Shown in pieces: positions 7,736 through 17,372 of a stretch of DNA of 64,000 nucleotides. A model generated the notes under the pieces. It worked only from the letters and a program-made list of their open reading frames with translations, was not told where the DNA came from and made no database searches. The stretch is from JALORV01 sp963775635 (GTDB lineage: Bacteria > Pseudomonadota > Gammaproteobacteria > Burkholderiales > Burkholderiaceae_F): the NCBI GenBank assembly GCA_963775635.1, contig CAVZJO010000016.1, positions 248,001-312,000 of the forward strand, read 5' to 3'. The position numbers were made by a program, and so were the translations under genes. Numbering within the stretch: the first letter of the stretch is position 1; the number at the start of each line of letters is the position of its first letter.

Positions 7736-9360
7736 TCAGCCCATTGTCTGCACGCGCTTAACTAGTTCCGGCCGGCGGATCTTCCCGGTTGGCGTCATCG
7801 GCAGCGCCTCCATGATCACCAGCTGCTCCGGCAGCTTGTAATCGGCGACCCGCCCGCGCAGGAAAGCGACGACCTCGTCGAGCGTCAGCGACGTGCCGGG
7901 CTTCAGCACCGCACACAGACAGTTCTTCTCGCCGAGCCGCGCATCGGGCGCGCCGACGATCGCCACCTGCAGGATGGCCGGGTGCTGGTACAGCAGCTCT
8001 TCGATTTCGCGCGGGAAGTACTTCTTGCCGCCGCGGTTGATGATTTCTTTCTTTCGCCCGGCGATGCGAACGTTGCCTTCCTGGTCGACGAACTGTCCGA
8101 GGTCGCCGGTGCGGAACCAGCCGTCTGCGGTGAAGCTGTCGCGGTTCGCGTCCGGGTTGTTCAGGTAACCGAAGTGCACTGACGGCCCGATCGCGGCGAT
8201 CTCGCCAACTTCCCCGTGCGGGACGTCCTTGCCCTCGTCGTCGATGATGCGCAGCCCCATCTGACTGACGCAGCGCCCGACCGTGCCGGTGACTTTCAAC
8301 GGATCGTCGTTGAGCCGCGTGAACGAGTGAAATCCGGTTTCCAGCATGCCGTAGAGCTCGATCAGGCGTGCGCTCGGCAGCGCGGCCTGGAACGCCTTGA
8401 TTGTCTCCACCGCTGCCGATGCGCCGCCGGTGATCACGACGCGCAGCGAACTCAGATCGCGCTTCTTCAGTTCCGGCGAATTCAGCATCATCACGATCGA
8501 TGCCGGCGCGGTCGGGATATAGGTCACCTTCTCGCGCTCGATCAGTCTCGAGCGCGGCCTCGGCAGTGAAGCGCTCCATCAGAACGACCTTGGCGCCCGC
8601 CATCACCGATTGCACCAGCGTGATGTACCCCCAGTTCAGCCCGACCGGCAGGTAATCGAGCAGCACGTCGCGCTCGGTGACCTTCAGTTCCTGGTTGATC
8701 AGCTCAGAAGTGCACAGCGTTGTGTTCGTGCAGTGCAGGACGCCTTTCGGATTGCCGGTGGTGCCCGACGTGAAGCACATCCGCATGATCTCGAACGGAT
8801 CCATCCGCACGCGGTCCTTGTCGGCGATCTCAGGCGTCTCGTCGATGACGCGGCCGAAGCTGCGCACGTCGGCCGCATCGACTTCGTCGACGCACACGAC
8901 CATCTGCAGATCAGGCAGCTTGGGGCGCAGCTCGCGGATCATCGCCAGATAGTCGAAGCCTTTGAACTGACTCGCGCAGACGTAGACGCGCGACTTCGAG
9001 AATTTCAGGATGTATTCGACCTCGACCGCACGGAAATCCGCGCTGATCTTGTTGGCGACCGCGCCGATCAGTTCGAGCGAGAAGAACACGACCGGAAACT
9101 CGATGCGGTTCGGCAACTGCAGCGTGACAACGTCGCCGCGCTTGACACCCTGGCGGCGCAGGAACTCGGCGAACCGCTTCACTTCGGCCCATAGCTGCGC
9201 ATAGGTAATGCGCCGGCGGTTGTCGACCATCGCCTCACGCTGCGGGTTCTCCTTGGCGTGCCGCTCGATCACTTCGAAAAACGTGCGATCGCGCCACCAG
9301 CCCTTGGCGGTGTATTCGTCGATCGCGGCCTGGCTCGCGGGACGGCGGTGCTTCGATCAT
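7736..9360 (-). CDS. Acyl-CoA synthetase (AMP-forming CoA ligase), frameshifted
   Basis: This is an ANL-superfamily ligase of about 540 residues that should activate a carboxylic acid to its CoA thioester. The adenylation P-loop FTSGTTGNPKGVLH, LYGMLETGFHSFT (A5-type), GWFRTGDLG and the A10 region MTPTGKIRRPEL are all present, so both the large and C-terminal domains exist. The start is the ATG at 9360, 11 bases after the SDR stop. Two frame changes are needed: one in the first dozen codons (CCGCCGTCCC) and one near 8540, between the P-loop half and the C-terminal half. It is the last gene of the Liv/amidohydrolase/SDR operon. Substrate is unknown; an alicyclic or aromatic acid is plausible from context. 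Confidence 0.75.
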
Positions 9361-9368
9361 GACAACTC

Positions 9369-10150
9369 CTAACGCACGGCGCGCAGCAGGCCGCCGTCGA
9401 CCTGGATTGCGGTGCCGGTGATGTATGAGCCCTTCGGCGACACCAGCAGCGCGACGAGGTTGCCGATGTCGTCGACGGTGCCGATGCGCTTCAGCGGGAT
9501 CTCCTGGCGCAGCCGCGCCTGCACGACCTCTGCCGGCTCCGTGCCCGCCGCGAACACCGTGCGCAGCCGCGAGGTATCGACGTAGCCCGGGCAGATCGTG
9601 TTGACGTTGATGCCGTATTGCGCGACTTCCAGCGACAGCGTCTTCGCGAAACCGATCACGCCCGACCAGGTCGCGACTGACAGCGCAAAGCCCGGGATCG
9701 GCTGGATCGCAGAGATCGCGGTGATGTTCAGGATGCTGCCGCCGCCACGCTCGCGCATCGACGGCACCGCCTCGCGCACCATGCGCACGACGTACATCAG
9801 GTTCTGCTCGACCGCCTTGGCCCAGCCGTATCGTCGAACGACATGATCTCGCCGAGCGGCGGCGCGCCGTCGTTGTTGACCAGGATGTCGACACCGCCGA
9901 ACTCGCGCCGTCACAGTCTCGACGATGCGCTTGCAGTCGTCCGCCTTGCGCGCGTCGGCCGGCGATCGGCACCACGCGCACGCCGGTTTCGGTGCGGATC
10001 CGCTCGGCCGCGGCCGACAGATCCGGCTCGCGCCGCGCGCATGATCGCGACCGATGCGCCTTCGCTCGCCAGGATGCGAGCAATGCCGTAGCCGATGCCC
10101 TTGCTAGCGCCGCCGACGATCGCAACCTTGTCCTTCAGTTCGAGATTCAC
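9369..10150 (-). CDS. Short-chain dehydrogenase/reductase-like protein with altered active site, frameshifted
   Basis: The fold is a classical SDR of about 257 residues: N-terminal KVAIVGGASKGIGYGIAR binds the dinucleotide, MREAVPSMRERGGGSILNIT forms the middle, and the C-terminus is GTAIQVDGGLLRAVR. The start is GTG at 10150, overlapping the amidohydrolase stop as GTGA. Several one-base shifts lie between 9830 and 10040, in the Rossmann half. The catalytic YxxxK is not seen: where it should be the protein reads GFALSVATWSGVIGFAK, with Ser and Trp at the Tyr and Lys positions. This stretch is in an unbroken frame, so the substitution is probably real. The protein may bind a cofactor or substrate without normal oxidoreductase chemistry. 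Confidence 0.7.
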
Positions 10151-11012
10151 TTGCGCCTCACCTGTTCGAGAAAGCGTTCGGCGTTGCTGATGGAACACGT
10201 TGTTCAGTGTTTCCTCGTCGAAGCCCTCGGCGCGCCAGTCGCGCTCCAGCCGCTCGTAGGTGAACAGCGGATAGTCGGCGCCGAACATCAGCCGGTCGCG
10301 CAGCCGGCGCGGAATCTCGTGCTTCAGGTCCGGCGTGAAGTACTTCGGTGACCAGCCGTGCAGCTCGTACCAGATATTGCGCTTGTGCATCAGCACCGCA
10401 ATCACCTCGGCTCTGCCACGGCCAGCCGGGCCGCGCGGCGACGATCGTCAGCTTCGGAAACTTCGCCGCGACGAAGTCCAGATGCCGCGGATGGCAGTCG
10501 TCGAGCAGGATGCCGCATGCCGCCCGGCAGCCCGGCGCCGAGCCCGGTCGTGCCGACGAAGATCAGCACGGGACGCGCCGGTGTCGATGCAAAGGTCGTA
10601 GAACGGGAACCACTTCGGGTCGCTCGCCGGGCCGCTGCCAGAGCCCGAAACGCCGAACCCGAGGAATCCCGGCGCTTGCTCGATGCAGCGCCGCAGCTCG
10701 CGCACGCCGTCCGGGCCGGTCGTCCGGGTCGATGTGGATCCAGTGGCCGATGATCTCGTTCGGGTGCGCGCGCTGCGTCTCGAACCCATAGTCGTGCACC
10801 GCCGCCGCCTCGGCGAGCGGAATGAACTTCGTGAAGCCGAAGTCGAGGATCGCCCGCACGTTGCTGGCGCGGAAATACGCCGCCATCTCGTCTTCGGTGT
10901 GATAGGTCGGCTCCGAGTTCCAGGTCTTCTTCTGCTGGGCCAGTTCTTCCTCGGTGCGCAGCGTGTAGCCGCGTTTCGTGCCCCAGTGCGAATGGACGTC
11001 GATGATCTTCAT
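10147..11012 (-). CDS. Metal-dependent amidohydrolase (amidohydrolase_2 type), frameshifted
   Basis: MKIIDVHSHWGTKRGYTLR opens with the HxH-like metal motif of the amidohydrolase_2 TIM-barrel family (decarboxylases and hydrolases of cyclic acids). Later blocks GFLGFGVSGSGSGP, PVLIFVGTTGLGAG, WYELHGWSPKYF and RLMFGADYPLF, with the last metal-binding Asp, match family landmarks. The last residues read LNNVFHQ then, after one surplus C, NAERFLEQVRRK and a TGA that overlaps the SDR start. Four or so one-base shifts are required. The His expected in an HPGWPW-type motif reads RPGWPW here, which could be a further error or a real loss. The start overlaps the livF stop as TGATG. Confidence 0.7.
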
Positions 11013-11725
11013 CAGTGGCTCGCTCCCAGATACGTTCTTTCGATGCGTTCGTCGCGCAAAAGCTCCGGCCCCGACCCGTGAAACGCCACCCGGCCGTTCT
11101 CCAGCACGTAGCAGTGGTCGGCAAAGCGCAGCACCTTGCGCGCGTTCTGCTCGGCGATCAGGATCGACGCGCCGGCCGCGTGGATCGCGCGCACGGAGTC
11201 GATGATCGCGTCGAAGATCTTCGGCGCGAGCCCGAGCGACGGCTCGTCGAGCAGCAGCAGCTTCGGGCTCGACATCCACGCGCGCCCCAGCGCCAGCATC
11301 TGCTGCTCGCCGCCGGAGAGAAACGCCGCCGTCTGCCCTGCGCGTTCCTTCAGGATCGGAAACAGGTCGTACACTTTTTGCAGCCGCTCGTCGAACGTGG
11401 CGCGGTCGTCGACCAGGTACGCGCCGAGCTCGAGGTTCTCGCGCACGCTCATCCCGCCGAAGAGCATCCGCCCCTGCGGCATGTGGATCACCTTGTGGCG
11501 CACGATCGGCATCGGTCGACGAGCGTGACGAGGTCCTCGCCATCGAACACGACGCGCCCGCCGCGCACCGGGTTGAGCCCCGAGATCGCCCGCAGCAACG
11601 CGGTCTTGCCGGCACCGTTCGCACCGAGCACGCCGACGATCGCGCCGGTCGGCACCTCGAGCGACACCTCGTTCAGCACGTTGATGCCGGTGTAGCCGGA
11701 GACGAGCTTGCTCAACGACCAGCAT
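11012..11725 (-). CDS. livF: Branched-chain amino acid/carboxylate ABC transporter ATPase, LivF type, frameshifted
   Basis: About 237 residues: SKLVSGYTGINVLNEVSLEV, Walker A GANGAGKTALLRAISGL, signature LSGGEQQMLALGRA, Walker B LLLLDEPSLGLAP and H-loop-type SILIAEQN. The final residues VAFHGSGPELLRDERI are typical of LivF. The ATG at 11725 lies inside the end of livG. One base too many in the first five codons and one shift near 11515 break the frame, with all motifs kept on either side. The stop overlaps the amidohydrolase start (TGATG). It energises the HAA-type uptake system encoded by this operon. Confidence 0.8.
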   Translation of the reverse strand: MLVVEQARLRLHRHQRAERGVARGADRRDRRRARCERCRQDRVAAGDLGAQPGARRARRVRWRGPRHARRPMPIVRHKVIHMPQGRMLFGGMSVRENLELGAYLVDDRATFDERLQKVYDLFPILKERAGQTAAFLSGGEQQMLALGRAWMSSPKLLLLDEPSLGLAPKIFDAIIDSVRAIHAAGASILIAEQNARKVLRFADHCYVLENGRVAFHGSGPELLRDERIERTYLGASH

Positions 11726-12497
11726 CGGCCGCCTCCTCGCCCAGGTAGGCATCGATCACGGTCCGGTTGCGCTGAATGTCCTCCGGCGTGCCCTCCGCCA
11801 CCACCGCGCCGAACTGCATCACGGTGACGCGGTCTGCGAGCGCCATCATCACCCGCATGTTGTGCTCGACCACCAGCAGCGTGATGCCGCGCTGCTCGGC
11901 CAGCGTGCGCGCGGTGGCGATCGCAGTGTCGGCCTCCGACTCGCTCATGCCCGAGGTCGGCTCGTCCATCAGCAGCAGCGTCGGCTGCGCGGCGAGCGCG
12001 CGCGCGAGGTCCATCCGCTTGAGCACGCCGAACGGCAGGTCCGACGCGCGCGTGTTCCGGTACGGCAGCAGCCCGAAGGCGTCCAGCGTCTCGCTCGCGA
12101 ACTCGATCGCCTCGCATCTCGTTCGTGCGCGCGCGTACGGTGTCTCCAGGGCCGCGCTCCAGAATGGGACGCGGCTGCGGCGGCCGACGCCGACCAGCAC
12201 GTTGTCGAGCACCGTCATCTCGGAAAACGGCTCGACGTGCTGAAACGTGCGCCCGACGCCGCGCCGGCCGATGCGGTGCGACGCATGGCCCGAGATCGGC
12301 TGGCCGTCGAGCAGCACGCGCCCGGCAGTGAGTGGCACCGCGCCGGTGATCGCGTTGATCACCGTCGTCTTGCCAGCGCCATTCGGGCCGATCAGCCCGC
12401 GGATCTCGCCCGGCGCGACCGCGAGCGACACCTCGCGCGCCGCGACCACGCCGCCGAAGCGGACCGTCACGCCTTCGAGCGTCAGCCGGTCGGTCAT
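11712..12497 (-). CDS. livG: ABC transporter ATPase, LivG type
   Basis: An intact 261-residue ATPase starting MTDRLTLEGVTVRFGGVVAA at 12497. Walker A is GPNGAGKTTVINAITG, the Q-loop region is GRTFQHVEPFSEM, Walker B is LLLMDEPTSGM, and the switch is LLVVEHNMRVMM. The signature is unusual: DLPFGVLKRMDLARALA instead of LPYGxQRRLE, so the usual Gln is missing. The long insertion between the Q-loop and signature is typical of LivG. The ATG overlaps the livM stop as ATGA. It pairs with LivF to drive LivHM. Confidence 0.85.
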   Translation of the reverse strand: MTDRLTLEGVTVRFGGVVAAREVSLAVAPGEIRGLIGPNGAGKTTVINAITGAVPLTAGRVLLDGQPISGHASHRIGRRGVGRTFQHVEPFSEMTVLDNVLVGVGRRSRVPFWSAALETPYARARTRCEAIEFASETLDAFGLLPYRNTRASDLPFGVLKRMDLARALAAQPTLLLMDEPTSGMSESEADTAIATARTLAEQRGITLLVVEHNMRVMMALADRVTVMQFGAVVAEGTPEDIQRNRTVIDAYLGEEAADAGR

Positions 12498-13453
12498 CGC
12501 GCGCGCACCCGGTCGATCCCCCGCCGCGGCGCTGAGCCGCGCCCGAGTCCCACACGACGACGAGACCATGCGGCATGAACAGCAGGAACGCCAGCAGGAT
12601 CAGCGTGTAGATCAGGTCGCTGTACTCGCGCACCGGCCGCAGCACTTCCGGCAGTCCGGACAGCACCGCGGCGCCGATGACCGAGCCCGCGACCGAACCC
12701 ATGCCGCCGACGACGATGTAGGTGATCTGCCGCAACGCGGCCGACACGCCGAACTCGATCGGATCGATGAAGCCCACCACGATCGCCATCAAGCCGCCGG
12801 CCACGCCGGCATACGCCGCCGACAGCGCGAACGCACCGAGCTTGACGCGCGCCACCGCGACGCCGAGCGCCTGCGCCGCGTGCGGGCTCAACCGCACCGC
12901 GTTCATCTCGCGCCCGTAGGAAGACGCCAGGATGTTGGCGGCGGTCCACACGGCGAACACCGTGCAGCGCCGCGACGATCAGGTAGAGCTGGTACTCGGA
13001 CACCGCGGTCGCACCGAGCCATGTCGGCTTCGTCACATTGAGCCCGCGCACGCCGCCGGTGATGTCCGCGAACTCCTCGATCACAATCTGCACGATCTGC
13101 AGGAAGCCGAGCGTTGCGAGCGCAAGGTAGATCCCATGCAGCCGGCTCGCCGGCAGGCCGAGCAGCGCGCCCGTCAGCGCGGCGACCGACGCCGCGACCG
13201 GGATCGCCGCCCAGAACGGCACGCCGTAGCGCACCGCCAGCAGCGACGAGGCGTAGGCGCCGATCGCCATGAACGACGAATGGCAGAGCGAGATCTGCCC
13301 GGTGTTGCCGGTCAGCAGATTGAGGCCGACCGCCGCGATCACCGCGATCATCGCCAGGTTCAGCAGGTAGGTCGTGTAGTTGCCGACATACAAGCCCAAC
13401 CCGGCGAGCAGCACGAGCGCAACGACGGCCAGGACGGTCTGCCGGCTCGGCAT
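12494..13453 (-). CDS. livM: ABC transporter permease, LivM type, frameshifted
   Basis: About 320 residues with eight or more membrane segments. MPSRQTVLAVVALVLLAGLG begins it, GLNLLTGNTGQISLCHSSF is the LivM signature (GYxGQxSLGH-like), and VVGGMGSVAGSVIGAAVL is the C-terminal BPD loop. One shift near 12960 separates the two halves, and a second within a GGGGG run near 12520 is compensating. The protein then ends IDRVRAR at a TGA overlapping the livG start. The ATG overlaps the livH stop as TGATG. Confidence 0.8.
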   Translation of the reverse strand: MPSRQTVLAVVALVLLAGLGLYVGNYTTYLLNLAMIAVIAAVGLNLLTGNTGQISLCHSSFMAIGAYASSLLAVRYGVPFWAAIPVAASVAALTGALLGLPASRLHGIYLALATLGFLQIVQIVIEEFADITGGVRGLNVTKPTWLGATAVSEYQLYLIVAALHGVRRVDRRQHPGVFLRARDERGAVEPARGAGARRRGGARQARCVRAVGGVCRRGRRLDGDRGGLHRSDRVRRVGRVAADHLHRRRRHGFGRGLGHRRRGAVRTAGSAAAGARVQRPDLHADPAGVPAVHAAWSRRRVGLGRGSAPRRGIDRVRAR

Positions 13454-14329
13454 CAGACGCGCTTGGCTTCTGCCACGCCGAACAACCCATATGGACGGAA
13501 CACCAGCAGCAGCATCAGGATGATGAATGGCACCAGGTTCTTGAAGGTGCTGCTGACGAGGACGCCGGAAAACGTTTCGATCAGCCCGACCGCGAGTCCG
13601 CCGATGATCGCGCCCGGCACGCTGGTGAAGCCGCCGATCACCGCCGCCACCAACCCGCGCAGGATCAGCGTGCCAATCTCCGGGTTGACGCCGATCACCG
13701 GTGCCACCAGCAGGCCGGCCAGCGCCCCGATCGCGGTGCTGATCGCCCACGCCCAGCGCCACACCGAATCGACGCGGATTCCCATCAGCCGGGCCGCCTC
13801 GGCGTTAATCGACACCGCGCGCATCGCCTTGCCGAGCCGCGTGTACTTGAAGAAGGCGATCACCGCGAAGGTGACGACCAGCATGCACACGAAGATCCAG
13901 ACCGAGGTCGGATTGAAGCGCAGCCCCGCGAGGAGCAGCGGCTCCATGCCGAACGGCCCGTCGAGCGCGGCCGGGCTGTCGCCGAACCGCAACTGGATCA
14001 CGTACTTGATCAGCAGGCCGATCGCGAAGGTGGCGATCACCACCGTGAACTCCGGCGCGCGGATGATCGGCCGGATCAGCGCTCGCTCGATGAGCGATGC
14101 CGCCGACCGCGCTGAACACCAGCACCAGCGCCAGCACCACCGGGAACGGCAACGCCAGCGTGGTCAGCACCAGCGCTATGTACGCGCCGGCGGTGACCAT
14201 CTCGCCCTGGCCGAAATTGAGTACGCCCGAGGCCTTGAACGGGATGACGATCGCCAGCGCGACGAGAGCGTAGATGCTCCCGACACTGAGCCCGGCGATC
14301 GCCAGTTGGAAGGCGAGCGTGACCGTCAT
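13453..14329 (-). CDS. livH: ABC transporter permease, LivH type, frameshifted
   Basis: About 292 residues. It starts MTVTLAFQLAIAGLSVGSIY, contains GVLNFGQGEMVTAGAYIALV (LivH signature) and ends RPYGLFGVAEAKRV. The mid-protein block FKYTRLGKAMRAVSINAEAA is the conserved EAA-like cytoplasmic loop. A single shift near 14095 splits it between the third and fourth membrane segments. It lies 54 bases downstream of the binding-protein gene and forms the translocation channel with LivM. Confidence 0.8.
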
Positions 14330-14382
14330 CGGCGCTGACGCCGCATGCGCGGACGCTGAATCAGGCGAAGGCGAGGAGCGGC

Positions 14383-15595
14383 CTACTTGTAGCGGCTCAG
14401 GATGTCACTCTCGTGCTTGCTGGTCCACCCCGCCACCGGCTGCCACTCGCCGCCCTTGACCGTCATCGGCACCAGCGTCAGGTTGCCGATGTGGTGGTTG
14501 GTTGCGAACGTGCGCGGTGTCGCCACGGGGCCGATGCGGTAGTTCCGAATGCTCTCGAGCCCCTTGATCAGGCTGTCAGTGGTCAGGTCCTTGCCCGCGC
14601 GCCGCATGCCTTCGGCCAGCACGTGCATGTCGCCGTACGCCAGCAAGTCGAAGTTGTTGGGGCGGCCGGCCGGCGCGTTCGGATACTCCTTGCGCCAGTT
14701 GGCTTCCCACGTCTTCATCTCGGGCGCGTTCGCTCCCGGCAGGCAGCGGAATCAGCGAAAAGCCGGTTGCGCCTTCCGCGTTGGCGCGCGCAGCGATCAC
14801 CAGCCCCGGGTCGACCATGTTGCTGCCGACGAAGAACGGCTGCTTCATGCCGAGCTCGCGCGCCTGCCGCATCGCGATCGCGGCCTCGGCCGGGTTGCCG
14901 AAGAAAGCGATCACATCCGGGTTGGCCTTCTGCACCGTGATCAGCTGCGACGTGAAGTCCTTGTCGTTGATGTTGAACTCGGCGCGCGCGACCGGCTCCA
15001 GGTTGAACCAGGCCTTCAGCTTGGCGATGGTCGCCTCGCCTTCGTTGCGCGGATACTCCTCGCGGCCGTGCATGATCGCGATGCGCTTGTTCTTGGCGTG
15101 GGTCGCCAGGTACTCGGCGTACAGCTCGCCGTAGCGCGCGGTCTCGGTGGTGCCGCCGCGGAACATGTTGCGCGCGTGCGGCCACGTCACCGGCGGTGCG
15201 GAGGCGATCGATACGTACATCACGACGCCGCTGTCGCGCACGTAATCGATCGTGCCCACGGTGGCGTTGCTGCCGGCCACCGACATGATCGCGAACACCT
15301 TGTCCTGCTCGACCAGCTTCTTCACCGCGGCGAGCGCGCGCGTCGGCGAATGCGCGTCGTCCTCGAACATCACGTTGATCTTGCGGCCGTGGATGCCGCC
15401 GGCGGCGTTGATCTCCTTGACCGCCAGCATCATGCCGTCGCGGCCGCCCAGCCCGATGTACGCCGCGGGGCCTGTGATCGGCCCGTACGCACCGATGGTG
15501 ATCGTGTCCGCCGTGACGCCCTGCTGCTGCGCCGCCGCCAACGGGGCGGCGAGCGCGAGCAGCGCGCCTGTCCAGATCGACAGTAGCCGTTTCAT
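14383..15595 (-). CDS. livK: Periplasmic substrate-binding protein, LivK type, frameshifted
   Basis: About 403 residues. The start is the ATG at 15595, after a GAGGAG ribosome site. MKRLLSIWTGALLALAAPLA followed by AQQ is a Sec signal peptide. The mature protein starts with TADTITIGAYGPITGPAAYI, a Leu/Ile/Val-binding fold, and includes KAWFNLEPVARAEFNINDKD. One shift near 14735 moves it to a frame reading EMKTWEANWRKEYPNAPAG and ending ILSRYK. Proteins of this subgroup bind branched amino acids, amides or aromatic and aliphatic acids. Because the operon also encodes a CoA ligase and an amidohydrolase, a carboxylate ligand is inferred. It is the first gene of the operon, divergent from the TetR gene. 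Confidence 0.8.
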
Positions 15596-15812
15596 CTGTT
15601 GTCTCCTCTCGGGCATTGCCCGGCTTAGGCGTTCTGACTACGTGCTCAGCGTAAGAACCGCCCAGAGCAGGGTCAAGGTGCAGCGCGGCTAGGACGTTCC
15701 CTCTCGGACGGAGCAGAATCGTCGAGACTCTTGCCAAATCTTCGCCGCCGAGACGTGCCGAGCGGGCGCTCAGCATGGGCGGGAAGGCGGCTAGCAGAGG
15801 GAGGAGAACCAA

Positions 15813-16469
15813 GTGCCCGAAATCGTCCGGCCGGCCGAACGAACGCCGCCGCAAAGGCGGCCAGTAAAGGCCGCGACCAAGGATGCCGGGCTCGTCCGCG
15901 AGAAGCGCGAACGACTGATCGCGGCGGCGATCCGCGTCTTCATCGAGAAGGGCTTCCACAAGGCCACCGTGCGCGACATCGGCCGCGCTGCCGGCATGAC
16001 GCAGGGCACGATCTACAACTACGTGCGCTCGAAGGACGACATTCTCTATCTAGTGTGCGACCGCATCGTCTCCGAGTACCAGGAAGAGACGCGCAAGGCG
16101 CTCGCGTCAAGCCACGACCCGGCCGCGCGCATCCGCTCCGCCGTGCACGCGGTGTGCGAGGTGATGTACCAGCACCAGGAGGAGATCCTGCTCATCTACC
16201 AGGACAGCCACCTGCTTGAGCCGCGCTCGCTGCGCGTGATCCTGGCGCGCGTGGAGGAGTTCATCGGCATGTTCGAAACGATCGTCGGCCAGGCCTTGCG
16301 GGAGATTCGCGGACGCAGGCCGAACACCGGCCTGGCGGCGCACATCCTGACTTTCCTGCCGGTGATGCTCGCGCTGCGCCGCTGGTCGCTCTACCGTGAC
16401 CTGACGCACGAGCAGGTGGTCGATGGGCTAACGGATTTTCTTGTGCGGGGGCTGGGGCTGGAGTCTTAG
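15813..16469 (+). CDS. TetR-family transcriptional regulator
   Basis: This 218-residue protein starts at GTG 15813 behind GGGAGGAG. The N-terminal TetR HTH reads RERLIAAAIRVFIEKGFHKA, then TVRDIGRAAGMTQGTIYNYV. The C-terminal ligand region (DPAARIRSAVHAVCEVMYQH onward) resembles the TetR_C domain found next to fatty-acid and aromatic-acid CoA ligase operons. It is divergent from livK across 217 bases, so it very likely represses the Liv/ligase operon and responds to a CoA ester or the free acid. No obvious palindromic operator was identified in the gap. Confidence 0.85.
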   Translation: MPEIVRPAERTPPQRRPVKAATKDAGLVREKRERLIAAAIRVFIEKGFHKATVRDIGRAAGMTQGTIYNYVRSKDDILYLVCDRIVSEYQEETRKALASSHDPAARIRSAVHAVCEVMYQHQEEILLIYQDSHLLEPRSLRVILARVEEFIGMFETIVGQALREIRGRRPNTGLAAHILTFLPVMLALRRWSLYRDLTHEQVVDGLTDFLVRGLGLES

Positions 16470-16543
16470 CAACTGGCTGGCCGGCGAGGTGAGTAGAACG
16501 CTAAGATGGCTGCGTGCTACACGATTCGGGAGCGAGGCTCGCC

Positions 16544-17014
16544 ATGCGTGCGTTGCTGTCCTGTCGTTCACTGGTTGCACTGTCGCTGGCATTCGCTGCG
16601 CCGGCGCTCGTCGCGCAGGCGCCCGGCGGCCTGTACATCGCCGGCGACCAGTTCGATTTCGAGCAGGCAGCCCAGGCCGCACTCGCCGAGAACGCAGGCG
16701 GGCAGCGCTACTTCGTGCTGGTGCTGGCGCCGGCATCGCAAGCGCTTAGTCGTCAGGCCTCCGGCAAGCTCGCTGCGATGCGGGGCCAGGTCGCGGCATC
16801 GGGTGGGATTCTGCTTGCCTGCCAGCGCGACTTGGTGAGCGGTGCCATCGACCTCAAGAGCATGGTGCCCGGCGTCGTTTCGGTCCGCGGCTGGCCTCCG
16901 CCTGACTTTGATCTCTGGCCGCCCAATCAGCTCTACTACCCGGGCGAAGATCCCGCGAAGTTGCCCGTCCCGACCGAACAGTTGCGACGCGCGCGCGCTG
17001 CCTGCTCTCCCTAA
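16544..17014 (+). CDS. Exported DsrE-like small protein
   Basis: 156 residues from the ATG at 16544. MRALLSCRSLVALSLAFAAP is a clear signal peptide, with cleavage likely after ALVAQA. The mature part contains LLACQRDLVSGAIDLKSMVP followed by GVVSVRGW, which follows the DsrE/F-like pattern (a Cys, then a loop ending PGV..V). It has one Cys in that motif and one at the C-terminus (RAACSP). A periplasmic sulfur-relay or metal role is possible but not demonstrated. It is a single gene, convergent with nothing nearby. Confidence 0.5.
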   Translation: MRALLSCRSLVALSLAFAAPALVAQAPGGLYIAGDQFDFEQAAQAALAENAGGQRYFVLVLAPASQALSRQASGKLAAMRGQVAASGGILLACQRDLVSGAIDLKSMVPGVVSVRGWPPPDFDLWPPNQLYYPGEDPAKLPVPTEQLRRARAACSP

Positions 17015-17102
17015 GGCGCTGCACGCCGCTACTTCGCGGCCTCGCACTCGACGACTTAGGTGATTTGGCACTGAGTTTCCTTAACGGAGCGGGGAGGAAG
17101 CG

Positions 17103-17372
17103 ATGAAGATCCACGGAGCGACGCTCATCGTCTACTTTGAAAAGTTGAAGGGTGGAACGGAGCAGACTCTCCTCCACAGCATCCGCCGAAAGAGACCCTA
17201 CAAGCTGCTCGATGCGTCAGAGATTTCGGCGCGTCGAGCTGCAGAGCTCGCTTCGCGGTTCGTTCAGGAGAAGGCAGTTTCGACACTGAATATTGCCGGC
17301 CACCGCGCAAGCCAGGCGCCGGGTGCGCACGCGTACGTGTACGAGCTCACGCGTCAACTGATTCGACGGTGA
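17103..17372 (+). CDS. Small protein resembling part of the YpsA/molybdenum-carrier family
   Basis: 89 residues behind a strong GGGGAGGAA ribosome site. MKIHGATLIVYFEKLKGGTE and VSTLNIAGHRASQAPGAHAY resemble the strands of the 'putative molybdenum carrier' family, whose C-terminus reads LNVAGPRxSxxPG. Family members are usually about twice this length, so this may be a shortened version or a remote homologue. Nothing in the neighbourhood points to molybdenum. Confidence 0.4.
   Translation: MKIHGATLIVYFEKLKGGTEQTLLHSIRRKRPYKLLDASEISARRAAELASRFVQEKAVSTLNIAGHRASQAPGAHAYVYELTRQLIRR

Noticed and set aside
12932..14338. 468-codon plus-strand frame opposite livM and livH
   Set aside because: Low-complexity His/Arg/Gln composition; the opposite strand encodes intact permease motifs.
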